Source of the DNA: Mytilus edulis
Lineage: Eukaryota; Mollusca; Bivalvia; Mytilida; Mytilidae
Direction of reading: 5' to 3'
NCBI RefSeq assembly: GCF_963676685.1
Contig: NC_092345.1
Coordinates: 80,665,592 to 80,729,591 of the forward strand
Length of the DNA: 64,000 nucleotides
Below, piece after piece: positions 47,797 to 59,700 of this stretch. Under the pieces are notes generated by a model that was not told the origin of the DNA, did no database searches, and saw nothing but the letters and a program-made list of their open reading frames with translations. The first letter of the stretch is position 1. Each line of letters starts with the position of its first letter. A program made the translations under genes and the position numbers.

Positions 47797-50700
47797 CTAA
47801 ATATCGCCACATCTAGACAAAACATCTGCAACAATGTTTGTCTTGCCTGCAATGTAAAAAACTGTATAATTAAATTCCTGAAGTATCAAACTCCAACGGA
47901 GTAACCGTTGGTTACTGGTTTTCATCCTCTGTAACCACTGTAAAGGAGCATGATCAGTATTAATAGCAAACTCTTTACCCTCTAGATAGTTTCTCAAAGT
48001 TTTAACCGCCCACACTATGGCAAAGCACTCCTTTTCTACCACTGCGTAGTTGCATTCCGCTCCAGAGAGTTTCTTGCTGATAAACATAATTGGACGCCTT
48101 CCGTCATCAAATTCTTGCTCTAGTACAGCACCTAGACCCTTACCGGACGCATCAGTCTGCAAAATAAACTTTTTAGAAAAATCTGGACTCCGTAATACAG
48201 AGTCACTACAAATACATTCTTTAAGCTTGTCAAAAGATTTTTGTGTTGTGTCTGACCATTTAACTTTATTTGGTTCGTTTTTCTTTGTAAGGTCAGTCAA
48301 ATGTACGGATATGTCGGAGAACTGTGGTATAAACTTCCTGTAGAAACCTATCAGACCGAGAAATGATCTCACCTGTTTCTTCGTGACAGGCACTGGAAAT
48401 TCATGTATAGCAGATACCTTGTCCTGAACAGGCTTAATCTTGCCACCGCCGGCAATATGTCCTAAAAACTCAAGCTCATCGTAGCCAAATAAACACTTAC
48501 TCGGTTTTGCAACGAGGTTTGCCTGTCTCAGTGAATCGAATACTGCCCTTAAATGCTCAATATGGTACTCCCATGTATCGCTAAATATACCAATATCATC
48601 AATGAACGAGTCAGCAAATTCCTCGTATCCTGCCAGAACTTTATCCATCATACGAACAAAAGTAGCACCTGAGTTCATCATACCAAATGGAGTAACAGTA
48701 AACTGATAATGTCCGAACGGCGTTATAAATGCGCTCTTCTGTCGGCTATCTTTATCAAGTGGTACCTGCCAATAGCCCTTAGTTAAATCAAGTTTACTGA
48801 TATATCGTGCTCTGCTGACTTTATTCAGTACCTCATCCATGCGTGGCATAAAAATCGGGTCAAAGATAGTCTGTTTGTTCAAGGAACGATAATCGGCACA
48901 AAATCTAAGTGTGTTGTCTTTTTTCTTGATCAGTACTATCGGAGCTGCATACGGACTGTCAGACGGCTCAACTATACCTGCAGCTAACATATTGTCAATC
49001 TCTTCTCTGACCTTATCTCTAAGTGCGTATGGTAGTGGGTACGGACGTTGGTAAATCGGTTCATCTGTTTTTGTAACTACTCTATGTTCTATAATATTTG
49101 TTACCTTAGGTACGTCACTAAAGATGTCTTCATATTCTGATAGTAATTCTTTAAGCTGCTGTTTTTCGACAGTTGTCAATTCTGGTGAGATCGTAACGTC
49201 ATCTACATTTTCTTTGCTTTTCAACACTGGAGTTATATCTGTAGTCATCTCACTATCATCTGTGCCTTCATCTGTGTTAAGACCTGAAATTACATTTAAG
49301 CACGCAGCAATATCTGTTGTGACATTATTATCAAGATCATTATCTACCCGCTCATGCCATAACTTCAACATATTTACATGAAATACTTTGTCTTTTCCTC
49401 TAACCTTGACCTTATAGTCAACAGGACTAACTTTATCAGTCACTATAAATGGTCCTTTCCAACTCGCTAACAGCTTTGATGTATGTGTAGGCAATAATAT
49501 AAGCACCTTTTGACCAACTTCAATCTTTCTGTCTCTAGCTTTTCTATCATAATAAAACTTCTGTCTTTGTTTCGCTTTTGTTTCATTTTCAATGGCGTAC
49601 TCAGCCATTGTTCTCAACTTTTCTCTAGTGTCTAATAAATAACTCAACACAGAGTTTTGACATGTACTAGGCTCTTCCCACTCTTCTTTAAGTACTGCTA
49701 GAGGTCCTCTAATGTGCCTGCCATATAACAATTCAAACGGTGAGAAACCAGTACTCTCATTTGGTACCTCCCGATATGCAAATAATAAGTAAGGGATATA
49801 TGCATCCCATGTTTTTGGTGTCTGTCGTGCATATGCCTTCAACATTTTCTTCAGTACACCGTTAAACTTTTCACAGAGTCCATTACACATAGCATGATAA
49901 GGACTAGTGCGTAACTTATTTATCTTTAATAGTCTACATACCTCAACCATCAGCTCTGACATAAAGTTACTGCCTTGGTCTGTCAACAGCTCCCTGGGTA
50001 TGCCAACTCTAGAAAATAAACTTATAAGAGCATTAGCGACTGTAGAAGCTTCTTGATCTTTTAAAGGAATTGCTTCTGGATATTTAGTGGAATAATCGAC
50101 GCAAACAAGTACATAACGGTTTTTGTCATCAGTCATAGGCAAAGGGCCAACAAAATCAATAGCAATGCGCTGAAATGGCTCATCCATAGGTGGTATGCTA
50201 ATCAATGGAGCACGTGGTACTCTACCCTTCGATGTACCTATCTGACAATCTGGACAAGACCTACAGTATTCGGCAATATCATTAAATATACCTGGCCAGA
50301 AAAAGTGCTGCATGATTCTGTCTCTTGTTTTCTTATTCCCAAGGTGACCTGCCAACGGAATATCATGTCCCAACGAAAGAACTGTTCCTCTCAACTTGCT
50401 TGGTAATACAATTTGCTGAATAACTTCACCACTTGGCTTAGTATACACTCTATATAGTAAATCTGAATTATATATAAAATAAGATGCTGGGTTATCATGC
50501 ACATCACTTACATAAGATTTTACCTTATCCAAAGTCTCATCTGTCTTCTGTAACTCAATCAACTGCTTCCTATCACAAATCTTAAAATCATGGCATACGT
50601 CTGAAAAATCTATAGAATGAGATATAGGTATATCGCTACTACGCTGAACATTCGTCTGATCAATCATACTATCTGCTTCATCCTGCTTCTTCTTTCGAGA

Positions 50701-52209
50701 TCGAGTCTCAACTGCATGACATGGGACTGAGTCACCTGAAACAAAAATATCTTCTCCACTAGTCACTGATAAACCATCGACACTATGTGGTACTGATGTG
50801 TTCACATAGTTTCCAACAATCAGATCTGCAAACGGTGTATCTAAGATCAATGCAATAATATCACCTGAAATATAAGGAGTAGAAATATTAATACATACTT
50901 CTGGACACTGCTTCACTGAACCATCTGCTAAACATATGTCTCTAGTCTGACCTGTAAGACAATCTGGGTTAGTAAACCTACTATGAACAAATACAGTAGA
51001 ACAACCTGTATCTCTCAAAACTGAGATTTTATCACTATCGATCTTACCTTCTACTATATCAAGTCCATGTACCTGTACCTTGTCGCCATTACATGAAACA
51101 CCAGGCAACTTAACAGTCACACCACTAATATAATCATCTACTCTATACTCCTGTCTACTCTGTATGCACAAACCAAACTTACCTGGCTTAAAATTATCCT
51201 CCTTTGACCGGTTCGTCCTTGTAGGACAGTGCGTAGCTATATGACCAATGTTCTTACAAATAAAACAAGTCCTAGTGTCAGGTTGTCTTCCTTTTGATTG
51301 GTTATATCTACCTTGTTGTTTAGATTGGTCGGTGTCAATTCTCCCAACTGATTTAGAACTTACCTGTTCATCTTTATGTGCTTGCTGAAAAGCCTCAGCT
51401 TTGTCTACCAACTCATCAATTGTTTTCGGTTTCTGTTCCTTGATCCAAAGTTTGAGCTCTTTATTACAACTTACCATTAACTGTTCTCTAGTAACTAAAT
51501 CAACAAATCTATCAAAATCAGTGCCTATCAACTCACGCTCCAACCAATGTCTAAGAAAACCTACTAGTCTGACTGAAAATTCCTTAAATGACTCATCCGA
51601 AGACTGGCGTTCACTTCTGAACTTCTCCCTGTATGCCTCGGCAGTAAGCTCGTATCTACATAAAATAGCAGATTTAATTTTATCATAATTTTTACTGTCC
51701 TCTTCAGACAATCTAGAAAATGCCTCTAAAGCTTTCCCACAAAGTAAAGGGACTAATCTAAGGGCCCACTCAGACTTGGGTATTTTATGCAAAACCACCA
51801 ATTTCTCAAAGGACCTTAAAAATACATCTGGGTCTTCACCTTCCTTAAATTTAGGAAGTTTCGACTTCAAACTTGAATGTGTCTGTGGTGGTGCAACACC
51901 TTGAGCCATTTCTTTCTCTCTAATCTCTAACTCTTTTAAACGTACCTCTTTTTCCATCTCTATCTTTCTCATCTCTCTCTCTTCCATTCTAGCTTCTCTC
52001 TCAGTAGACTGCATGTTTTTCAACATTTCTAAACATGTCTCCAAAGTTTCACCCTTCTCTAACATCTCCGGAACCCAAGCGGGTAATACACTTCCTGCCA
52101 TACTGTACAATACAAATAATAATAAAATGATAATGTAAACATATAATAAAACATAAAAGTTCAAACAAAATATATAACAAAAAAAAAATCCCTGTTGTCT
52201 ATCTGACAA
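47797..52209 (-). CDS. Gag-Pol polyprotein with order Gag-PR-INT-RT-RNase H
   Basis: One 1,470-codon frame; translation more likely begins at the in-frame ATG at 52101 (MAGSVLPAW), giving 1,434 residues, because the first 36 residues are hydrophobic leader-like sequence unlike Gag. Using the longer numbering: coiled coil 66-100 and Gag 115-280; zinc knuckle CX2CX4HX4C at 315-328; protease DTG 400-402; integrase zinc finger H615, H622, C652, C655; integrase catalytic D685, D744, E780 (DX58DX35E); GPY-like WKGPF near 917; reverse transcriptase D1141 and FIDD 1202-1205; RNase H D1353, E1394, D1419. Integrase precedes RT, unlike ordinary Ty3/gypsy elements but as in Gmr1-like elements. Gag and Pol are fused without a frameshift. 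All catalytic residues are present, so the element may be active. Confidence 0.95.
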   Translation of the reverse strand: MSDRQQGFFFCYIFCLNFYVLLYVYIIILLLFVLYSMAGSVLPAWVPEMLEKGETLETCLEMLKNMQSTEREARMEEREMRKIEMEKEVRLKELEIREKEMAQGVAPPQTHSSLKSKLPKFKEGEDPDVFLRSFEKLVVLHKIPKSEWALRLVPLLCGKALEAFSRLSEEDSKNYDKIKSAILCRYELTAEAYREKFRSERQSSDESFKEFSVRLVGFLRHWLERELIGTDFDRFVDLVTREQLMVSCNKELKLWIKEQKPKTIDELVDKAEAFQQAHKDEQVSSKSVGRIDTDQSKQQGRYNQSKGRQPDTRTCFICKNIGHIATHCPTRTNRSKEDNFKPGKFGLCIQSRQEYRVDDYISGVTVKLPGVSCNGDKVQVHGLDIVEGKIDSDKISVLRDTGCSTVFVHSRFTNPDCLTGQTRDICLADGSVKQCPEVCINISTPYISGDIIALILDTPFADLIVGNYVNTSVPHSVDGLSVTSGEDIFVSGDSVPCHAVETRSRKKKQDEADSMIDQTNVQRSSDIPISHSIDFSDVCHDFKICDRKQLIELQKTDETLDKVKSYVSDVHDNPASYFIYNSDLLYRVYTKPSGEVIQQIVLPSKLRGTVLSLGHDIPLAGHLGNKKTRDRIMQHFFWPGIFNDIAEYCRSCPDCQIGTSKGRVPRAPLISIPPMDEPFQRIAIDFVGPLPMTDDKNRYVLVCVDYSTKYPEAIPLKDQEASTVANALISLFSRVGIPRELLTDQGSNFMSELMVEVCRLLKINKLRTSPYHAMCNGLCEKFNGVLKKMLKAYARQTPKTWDAYIPYLLFAYREVPNESTGFSPFELLYGRHIRGPLAVLKEEWEEPSTCQNSVLSYLLDTREKLRTMAEYAIENETKAKQRQKFYYDRKARDRKIEVGQKVLILLPTHTSKLLASWKGPFIVTDKVSPVDYKVKVRGKDKVFHVNMLKLWHERVDNDLDNNVTTDIAACLNVISGLNTDEGTDDSEMTTDITPVLKSKENVDDVTISPELTTVEKQQLKELLSEYEDIFSDVPKVTNIIEHRVVTKTDEPIYQRPYPLPYALRDKVREEIDNMLAAGIVEPSDSPYAAPIVLIKKKDNTLRFCADYRSLNKQTIFDPIFMPRMDEVLNKVSRARYISKLDLTKGYWQVPLDKDSRQKSAFITPFGHYQFTVTPFGMMNSGATFVRMMDKVLAGYEEFADSFIDDIGIFSDTWEYHIEHLRAVFDSLRQANLVAKPSKCLFGYDELEFLGHIAGGGKIKPVQDKVSAIHEFPVPVTKKQVRSFLGLIGFYRKFIPQFSDISVHLTDLTKKNEPNKVKWSDTTQKSFDKLKECICSDSVLRSPDFSKKFILQTDASGKGLGAVLEQEFDDGRRPIMFISKKLSGAECNYAVVEKECFAIVWAVKTLRNYLEGKEFAINTDHAPLQWLQRMKTSNQRLLRWSLILQEFNYTVFYIAGKTNIVADVLSRCGDI

Positions 52210-52240
52210 TATTTTCTAATATAACAATTGGCACAGTGAC

Positions 52241-52259
52241 AATCCCACCGCTGCCACCA
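52241..52259 (-). other. Primer-binding site, tRNA-Leu type
   Basis: Immediately inside the 5' LTR, the plus strand reads aatcccaccgctgccacca. This equals the 3' end (with CCA) of a tRNA-Leu of the AAG/UAG type as I remember it, so the minus (element sense) strand is complementary to it over 19 bases. One base (52260) separates it from the LTR. It is not a tRNA gene. Confidence 0.75.
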
Positions 52260-52260
52260 T

Positions 52261-53223
52261 TGTAACGAAGTAAGTTCTTTGGGAATTGTCAGGTGGCCAA
52301 TGTCATACAAAACCAAATTAAAATATAAATTTAATTAACAAAACAAAATAAAGTAAATTCAACAAAAATGTAATATGAAATGAGAACACAAATGTAACTA
52401 AATAAACACACACGGAACAAAACAAAATGTCATGAAATAAACATAAATCAAACAAATTTCGGCCTGCACACTTTCCGCACACTGCCCGGATACGTTCCTC
52501 GTTGTACGTACTGTAGATGTAAATGATGAACTGGGTTGTTCCCCTTTAAATTTCTCTTTATAATTAAACGGACGAATTAACTAATTTTCACATATATCTG
52601 GTTGCTTCTAAATTGATTGAAGAGAACACTAAATTTGTATGAATAAATATAATGCTGAATAACAAACTATAACTGCTTTAAACTGCATAAATACTGCACG
52701 GACTTCTCGATTTCTCAACTAAAAATGTATATAATTTTACGGACTTTTTGCTCCAAATAAATAGAAACGGACTATAAATTTATCACCGCCTCCATGCGTT
52801 GTAACTCCAACCAATATATCACCGAGTTGTTACCATTTTTAACCCCGACACCATTAATTCATCGACACCATTATCTCCGACCAGTCGACAATTAGCAACG
52901 TGCCAACGCACACTAAAACCGGGCCTAAAAACCCCTGAGTGTTGTTTCAATTAGCCTTTGGACATCCATGTCCTGTCCTGACAATTATAATGTCCAAATT
53001 GCTATCTAAACCACAAACCCAACTGCACAAACGTGTGCTACTCTCAATGATCATGTGCCGACTGATTTGAGACTCACCTGTTAAATTTCAATAGGTGCGT
53101 AATCACGTGATAAACAAGGTCTGCTTGACTAGATTACCGGTGTTAGTGAAAATAAGAGATAACATAAAATATAGTCCTAGGTGTAAAATAAATCATATAA
53201 ATAATTAACTGAAGTTTGTTACA
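52261..53223 (-). repeat. 5' LTR
   Basis: 963 bases, apparently identical to the 3' LTR. As the upstream LTR of a minus-strand element it should contain the promoter; AT-rich TATA-like stretches are present but none can be singled out. Confidence 0.95.
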
Positions 53224-53303
53224 ATCAGTATTTTTCTAAACCTACTGTCGGTAGTTAACATGCGATATAGTGCTCCTATATACCGTCTACCAACAGTATT
53301 TAT
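53224..53303 (-). repeat. 68-bp satellite array, block 2b
   Basis: A little more than one monomer of inverted satellite between the LTR retrotransposon and the fold-back element. It begins with the duplicated ATCAG. Confidence 0.9.
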
Positions 53304-53745
53304 AATGAAATTCAAAACAGTGTGGCTGTGGCCATTGATTGACACATTAAATTCAGCCATTGACTGGGACAATTAAGGTGAACGTTTGTATGTAACTACC
53401 ACTGCTCACTATGTACTTTTTAAAGACACTTAAACTATGGGGTCACCAAAGGTTCTCAACAACTTAATAAAGTAATTCGAAAAACTAATCAGAAATAACA
53501 CGATGTTTTGATTTATATCAATTATATAAATCAAAACATAAAGGTTATTCCTGATTAATTCTTTGAATTATTTTATAATTAAAGGCGTTAAGAAACCTTT
53601 GGTGACCCCACAGTTTAAATGTCTATCGTAGGTACGTCGTGAACAGTGGTCGTTACAGACAAACGTTCATGTATATTGTCCCAGTCAATGGATGAATTTA
53701 ATGTGTCAATCAATGGCCACAGCCACACTGTTTTGAATTTCATTC
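53304..53745. mobile_element. Fold-back (near-palindromic) element in the satellite, 442 bp
   Basis: The left arm (aatgaaattcaaaacagtgt, then ggctgtggccattgattgac) is matched in reverse at the right end, with symmetry continuing for about 200 bases per arm (for example 'ggggtcaccaaaggtt' at about 53439 and its complement near 53598). It interrupts the satellite word 'gtatttatctatacc', with a probable 3-bp TAT duplication. No open frame. The superfamily is unclear. Confidence 0.8.
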
Positions 53746-56700
53746 TATCTATACCTACCGTCGGTGGTTAACATGCAATACAGTACTCCTATTCACCGTA
53801 TATCAACAGTATTTGTCTATACCTACCGTCGGTGGTTAACATACGAATTAGTACTCCTGTACACCGTCTATCAACAGTATTTGTCTATACCTACCGTTGG
53901 TGGTTAACATGCAATATAATGCTCCTATATACCGTCTATTAACAGTATCTTTCTAAACCTACCGTCGGTAGTTAACATGCGATATAGTGCTCCTATATAC
54001 CGTCTACCAACAGTATTTATCTATACTTACCGTCGGTGGTTAACATGCAATACAGTACTCCTATTTACCGTATATCAACAGTATTTGGCTATATCTGCCG
54101 TCGGTGGTTAACATACAATATAGTGCTCCTATATACCGTCTATCAACAGTATTTGTCTATACCTACTGTCGGTAGTTAACATACAATATAGTGCTCCTAT
54201 ATACCGTCTATCAACAGTATTTGTCTAATACCTACTGTCGGTAGTTAACATACAATCTAGTGCTCCTATATACCGTCTATCGACAGTATGTGTCTATACC
54301 TACCGTCGGTAGTTAACATACAATATAGAGCTCCTATATACCGTCTATCAACAGTATTTGTCTATACCTACTGTCGGTAGTTAACATACAGTATAGTGCT
54401 CCTATACACCGTATATCAACAGTATTTGTCTGTACCTACCGTCGGTGGTTAACATACAATACAGTGCTCCATTACACAGTCTATTGACAGTTGTCTATAC
54501 CTACCGTCGGTGATAACATGCAATATAGTGTTCCTATATACCGTCTATCAACATAATTTATCTATACCTACCGTCGGTGATTAACATGCAATAAAATGCT
54601 CCTATATACCGTCTATTATTAATTTTTTTTTTCTAAACCTACCGTCGGTAGTTAACATGCGATATAGTGCTCCTATATACCGTCTATCACCAGTATTTGT
54701 CTATACCTACTGTCGGTAGTTAACATACAATATAGTGCTCCTATATACCGTCTATCACCAGTATTTGTCTATACCTACCGTCGGTGATTAACCTACGATA
54801 TAGTGCTATTACATATACCGTCTATCAAGAGTTTTAGTCTTTACCTACTGTTGGTAGTTAACATACAATATAGTGCTCCTATATACCGTCTATCAACAGT
54901 ATTTGGCTATACCTACCGTCGGTGGTAAACATACAATATAGTGCTCCTATATACCGTCTATCAACAGTATTTGTCTATACCTACTGTCGGTAGTTAACAT
55001 ACAATATAGTGCTCCTATATACCGTCTATCAACAGTATTAGTCTAATACCTACTGTTGGTAGTTAACATACAATACAGTGCTCCTATATACCGTCTATCA
55101 ACAGTATGTGTCTATACCTACCGTCGGTAGTTAACATACAATATAGAGCTCCTATATACCGTCTATCAACAGTATTTGTCTATACCTACTGTCGGTAGTT
55201 AACATACAGTATAGTGCTCCTATATACCGTCTATCAACAGTATTAGTCTAATACCTACTGTCTGTAGTTAACATACAATATAGTGCTCCTATATACCGTC
55301 TATCAACAGTATTTGTCTATACCTACCGTCGGTGGTTAACATACAATATAGTGCTCCTATAAACCGTCTATCAATAGTATTTGTCTATACCTACTGTCGG
55401 TAGTTAACATACAATATAGTGCTCCTATATACAGTCTATCACCAGTATTTGTCTATACCTACTGTTGGTAGTTAACATACAATATAGTGCTCCTATATAC
55501 CGTCTATCACTAGTATTTGTCTATACCTACCGTCGGTGATTAACCTACGATATAGTGCTATTACATATACCGTCTATCAAGAGTATGTGTCTATACCTAC
55601 TTTCGGTAGTTAACATACAATATAGTGCTCCTATATACCGTCTATCAACAGTATTTGTCTGTGCCTACCGTCGTTGGTTAACATACAATACAGTGCTCCA
55701 TTACATAGTCTATTGACAGTTGTCTATACCTACCGTCGGTGATTAACATGCAATGTAGTGCTCCTATATACCGTCTATCAACATAATCTTTCTATACCTA
55801 CCGTCGGTGATTAACATACCGTCTATTATTATGTTTTTTTTCTAAACCTACCGTCGGTAGTTAACATGCGATATAGTGCTCCTATATACCGTCTATCACC
55901 AGTATTTGTCTATACCTACTGTCGGTAGTTAACATTCAATATAGTGCTATTACATATACCGTCTACCAAGAGTTTTAGTCTATACCTACTGTTGGTAGTT
56001 AACATACAATATAGTGCTCCTATATACCGTCTATCAACAGTATGTGTCTATACCTACTGTCGGTAGTTAACGTACAATATAGTGCTCCTATATACCGTCT
56101 ATCAACAGTATTTGTTTATACCTACCGTCGGTGGTTAACATACAATATAGTGCTCCTATATACCGTTTATCAAGAGTTTTAGTCTATACCTACTGTTGGT
56201 AGTTAACGTACAATTTAGTGCTCCTATATACCGTCTATCAACAGTATTAGTCTATACCTACTGTCTGTAGTTAACATACAATATAGTGCTCCTATATACC
56301 GTCTATCAACAGTATTTGTCTATACCTACCGTCGGTGGTTAACATACAATATAGTGCTCCTATAAACCGTCTATCAATAGTATTTGTCTATACCTACTGT
56401 CGGTAGTTAACATACAATATAGTGCTCCTATATACAGTCTATCAACAGTATTTGTCTATACCTACTGTCGGTAGTTAACATACAATATAGTACTCCTATA
56501 TACCATCTATCAACAGTATTTGTCTATACCTACTGTCGGAAGGTAACATACAATATAGTGCACCTATATACCGTCTATCAACAGTATTTGTCTATACCTA
56601 CCGTCGGTGGTTAACATACAATATAGTGCTCCTATATACCGTCTATCAGCAGTATTTGTTTATACCTACCGTCGGTGGTTAACATACAATATAGTGCTCC

Positions 56701-59700
56701 TATATACCGTCTATCACCAGTATTTGTCTATACCTACTGTTGGTAGTTAACATACAATATAGTGCTCCTATATACCGTCTATCACTAGTATTTGTCTATA
56801 CCTACCGTCGGTGATTAACCTACGATATAGTGCTATTACATATACCGTCTATCAAGAGTATGTGTCTATACCTACTTTCGGTAGTTAACATACAATATAG
56901 TGCTCCTATATACCGTCTATCAACAGTATGTGTCTATACCTACTTTCGGTAGTTAACATACAATATAGTGCTCCTATATACCGTCTATCAACAGTATTTG
57001 TCTATACCTACCATCGGTGGTTAACATATAATATAGTGCTCCTATATACCGTCTATCAAGAGTTTTAGTCTATACCTACTGTCGGTAGTTAACGTACAAT
57101 GTAGTGCTCCTATATACCGTCTATCAACAGTATTTGGCTATACCTACTGTCGGTAGTTAACATACAATATAGTGCTCCTATATACCGTCTATCAACAGTA
57201 TTTGTCTATACCTACCGTCGATGATTAACATACGATATAGTGCTATTATATATACCGTCTATCAAGAGTTTTAGTCTATACCTACTGTTGGTAGTTAACA
57301 GACAATGTAGTGCTTCTATATACCGTCTATCAACAGTATTAGTCTATACCTACTGTCTGTAGTTAACATACAATATAGTGCTCCTATATACCGTCTATCA
57401 ACAGTATTTGTCTATACCTACCGTCGGTGGTTAACATACAATATAGTGCTCCTATATACCGTCTATCAACAGTATTTGTCGATACCTACTGTCGGTAGTT
57501 AACGTACAATATAGTGCTCTTATATACAGTCTATCAACAGTATTTGTCTATACCTTGTGTCGGTAGTTAACATACAATATAGTGCTCCTATATACCGTCT
57601 ATCACCAGTATTTGTCTATACCTACTGTCGGTAGTTAACATACAATATAGTGTTCCTATATACCGTCTATCAACAGTATTTGTCTATACCTACTGTCGGA
57701 AGGTAACATACAATATAGTGCACCTATATACCGTCTATCAACAGTATTTGTCTATACCTACCGTCGGTGGTTAACATACAATATAGTGCTCCTATATACC
57801 GTCTATCAGCAGTATTTGTTTATACCTACCGTCGGTGGTTAACATACAATATAGTGCTCCTATATACCGTCTATCACCAGTATTTGTCTATACCTACTGT
57901 TGGTAGTTAACATACAATATAGTGCTCCTATATACCGTCTATCACTAGTATTTGTCTATACCTACCGTCGGTGATTAACCTACGATATAGTGCTATTACA
58001 TATACCGTCTATCAAGAGTTTTAGTCTTTACCTACTGTTGGTAGTTAACATACAATATAGTGCTCCTATATACCGTCTATCAACAGTATGTGTCTATACC
58101 TACTTTCGGTAGTTAACATACAATATAGTGCTCCTATATACCGTCTATCAACAGTATTTGTCTATACCTACCATCGGTGGTTAACATACAATATAGTGCT
58201 CCTATATACCGTCTATCAAGAGTTTTAGTCTATACCTACTGTCGGTAGTTAACGTACAATGTAGTGCTCCTATATACCGTCTATTATTAGTATTAGTCTA
58301 TACCTACTGTCGGTAGTTAACATACAATATAGTGCTCCTATATACCGTCTATCAACAGTATTTGTCTATACCTACCGTCGATGATTAACATACGATATAG
58401 TGCTATTATATATACCGTCTATCAAGAGTTTTAGTCTATACCTACTGTTGGTAGTTAACAGACAATGTAGTGCTTCTATATACCGTCTATCAACAGTATT
58501 AGTCTATACCTACTGTCTGTAGTTAACATACAATATAGTGCTCCTATATACCGTCTATCAACGGTATTTGTCTATACCTACCGTCGGTGGTTAACATACA
58601 ATATAGTGCTCCTATATACCGTCTATCAACAGTATTTGTCGATACCTACTGTCGGTAGTTAACGTACAATATAGTGCTCTTATATACAGTCTATCAACAG
58701 TATTTGTCTATACCTTGTGTCGGTAGTTAACATACAATATAGTGCTCCTATATACCGTCTATCACCAGTATTTGTCTATACCTACTGTCGGTAGTTAACA
58801 TACAATATAGTGTTCCTATATACCGTCTATCAACAGTATTTGTCTATACCTACTGTCGGAAGGTAACATACAATATAGTGCACCTATATACCGTCTATCA
58901 ACAGTATTTGTCTATACCTACCGTCGGTGGTTAACATACAATATAGTGCTCCTATATACCGTCTATCAGCAGTATTTGTCTATACCTACCGTCGGTGGTT
59001 AACATACAATATAGTGCTCCTATATACCGTCTATCACCAGTATTTGTCTATACCTACTGTCGGTAGTTAACATTCAATATAGTGCTCCTATATACCGTCT
59101 ATCACCAGTATTTGTCTATACCTACCGTCGGTGATTATCATACGATATAGTGCTATTACATATACCGTCTATCAAGAGTTTTAGTCTTTACCTACTGTTG
59201 GTAGTTATCACACAATTTAGTGCTCCTATATACCTTCTATCAACAGTATTTGTCTATACCTACTGTCGGTAGTTAACATACAATATAGTGCTCCTACATG
59301 TGTATATACCGTCTATCAACAGTATTTGTCTATACCTACCGTCGGTGGTTAACATACAATATAGTGCTCCTATATACCGTCTATCAAGAGTTTTAGTCTA
59401 TACCTACTGTTGGTAGTTAACATACAATATAGTGCTCCTATATACCGTCTATCAAGAGTTTTAGTTTATACCTACTGTTGGTAGTTAACATACAATATAG
59501 AGCTCCTAGATACCGTCTATCAACAGTATTTGTCTATACCTACCGTCGGTGGTTAACATGCAACATAGTCCTCCTATATACTGTCTATCAACAGTATTTG
59601 TTTATACCTACCGTTGGTGGTTAACATGCCATACAGTACTCCTATATATCGTCTATCAACCGTATTTGTCTGTACCTACCGTCGGTGGTTAACATGCCAT

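Larger units (their letters stand above)
46628..53223 (-). mobile_element. Gmr1-like Ty3/gypsy LTR retrotransposon, apparently intact
   Basis: 6,596 bp, bounded by two 963-bp LTRs (46628-47590 and 52261-53223) with TGTAAC...GTTACA ends. The 5-bp duplication ATCAG is present at 46623-46627 and 53224-53228, and removing the element restores a normal satellite monomer. A primer-binding site adjoins the 5' LTR and one fused gag-pol frame fills the interior. The polypurine tract is probably the purine-rich strand opposite gtccctttcc at 47594-47603. The integrase-before-RT gene order defines the Gmr1-like group. LTRs look identical by eye, so insertion is recent. Confidence 0.95.

Noticed and set aside
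48050-51688. Plus-strand frames inside the LTR element (48050-48343, 49124-49381, 51401-51688)
   Set aside because: They are antisense shadows of the gag-pol frame.
52241-52259. tRNA-Leu gene fragment
   Set aside because: Only 19 bases match and they sit directly against the LTR, the expected primer-binding site position.
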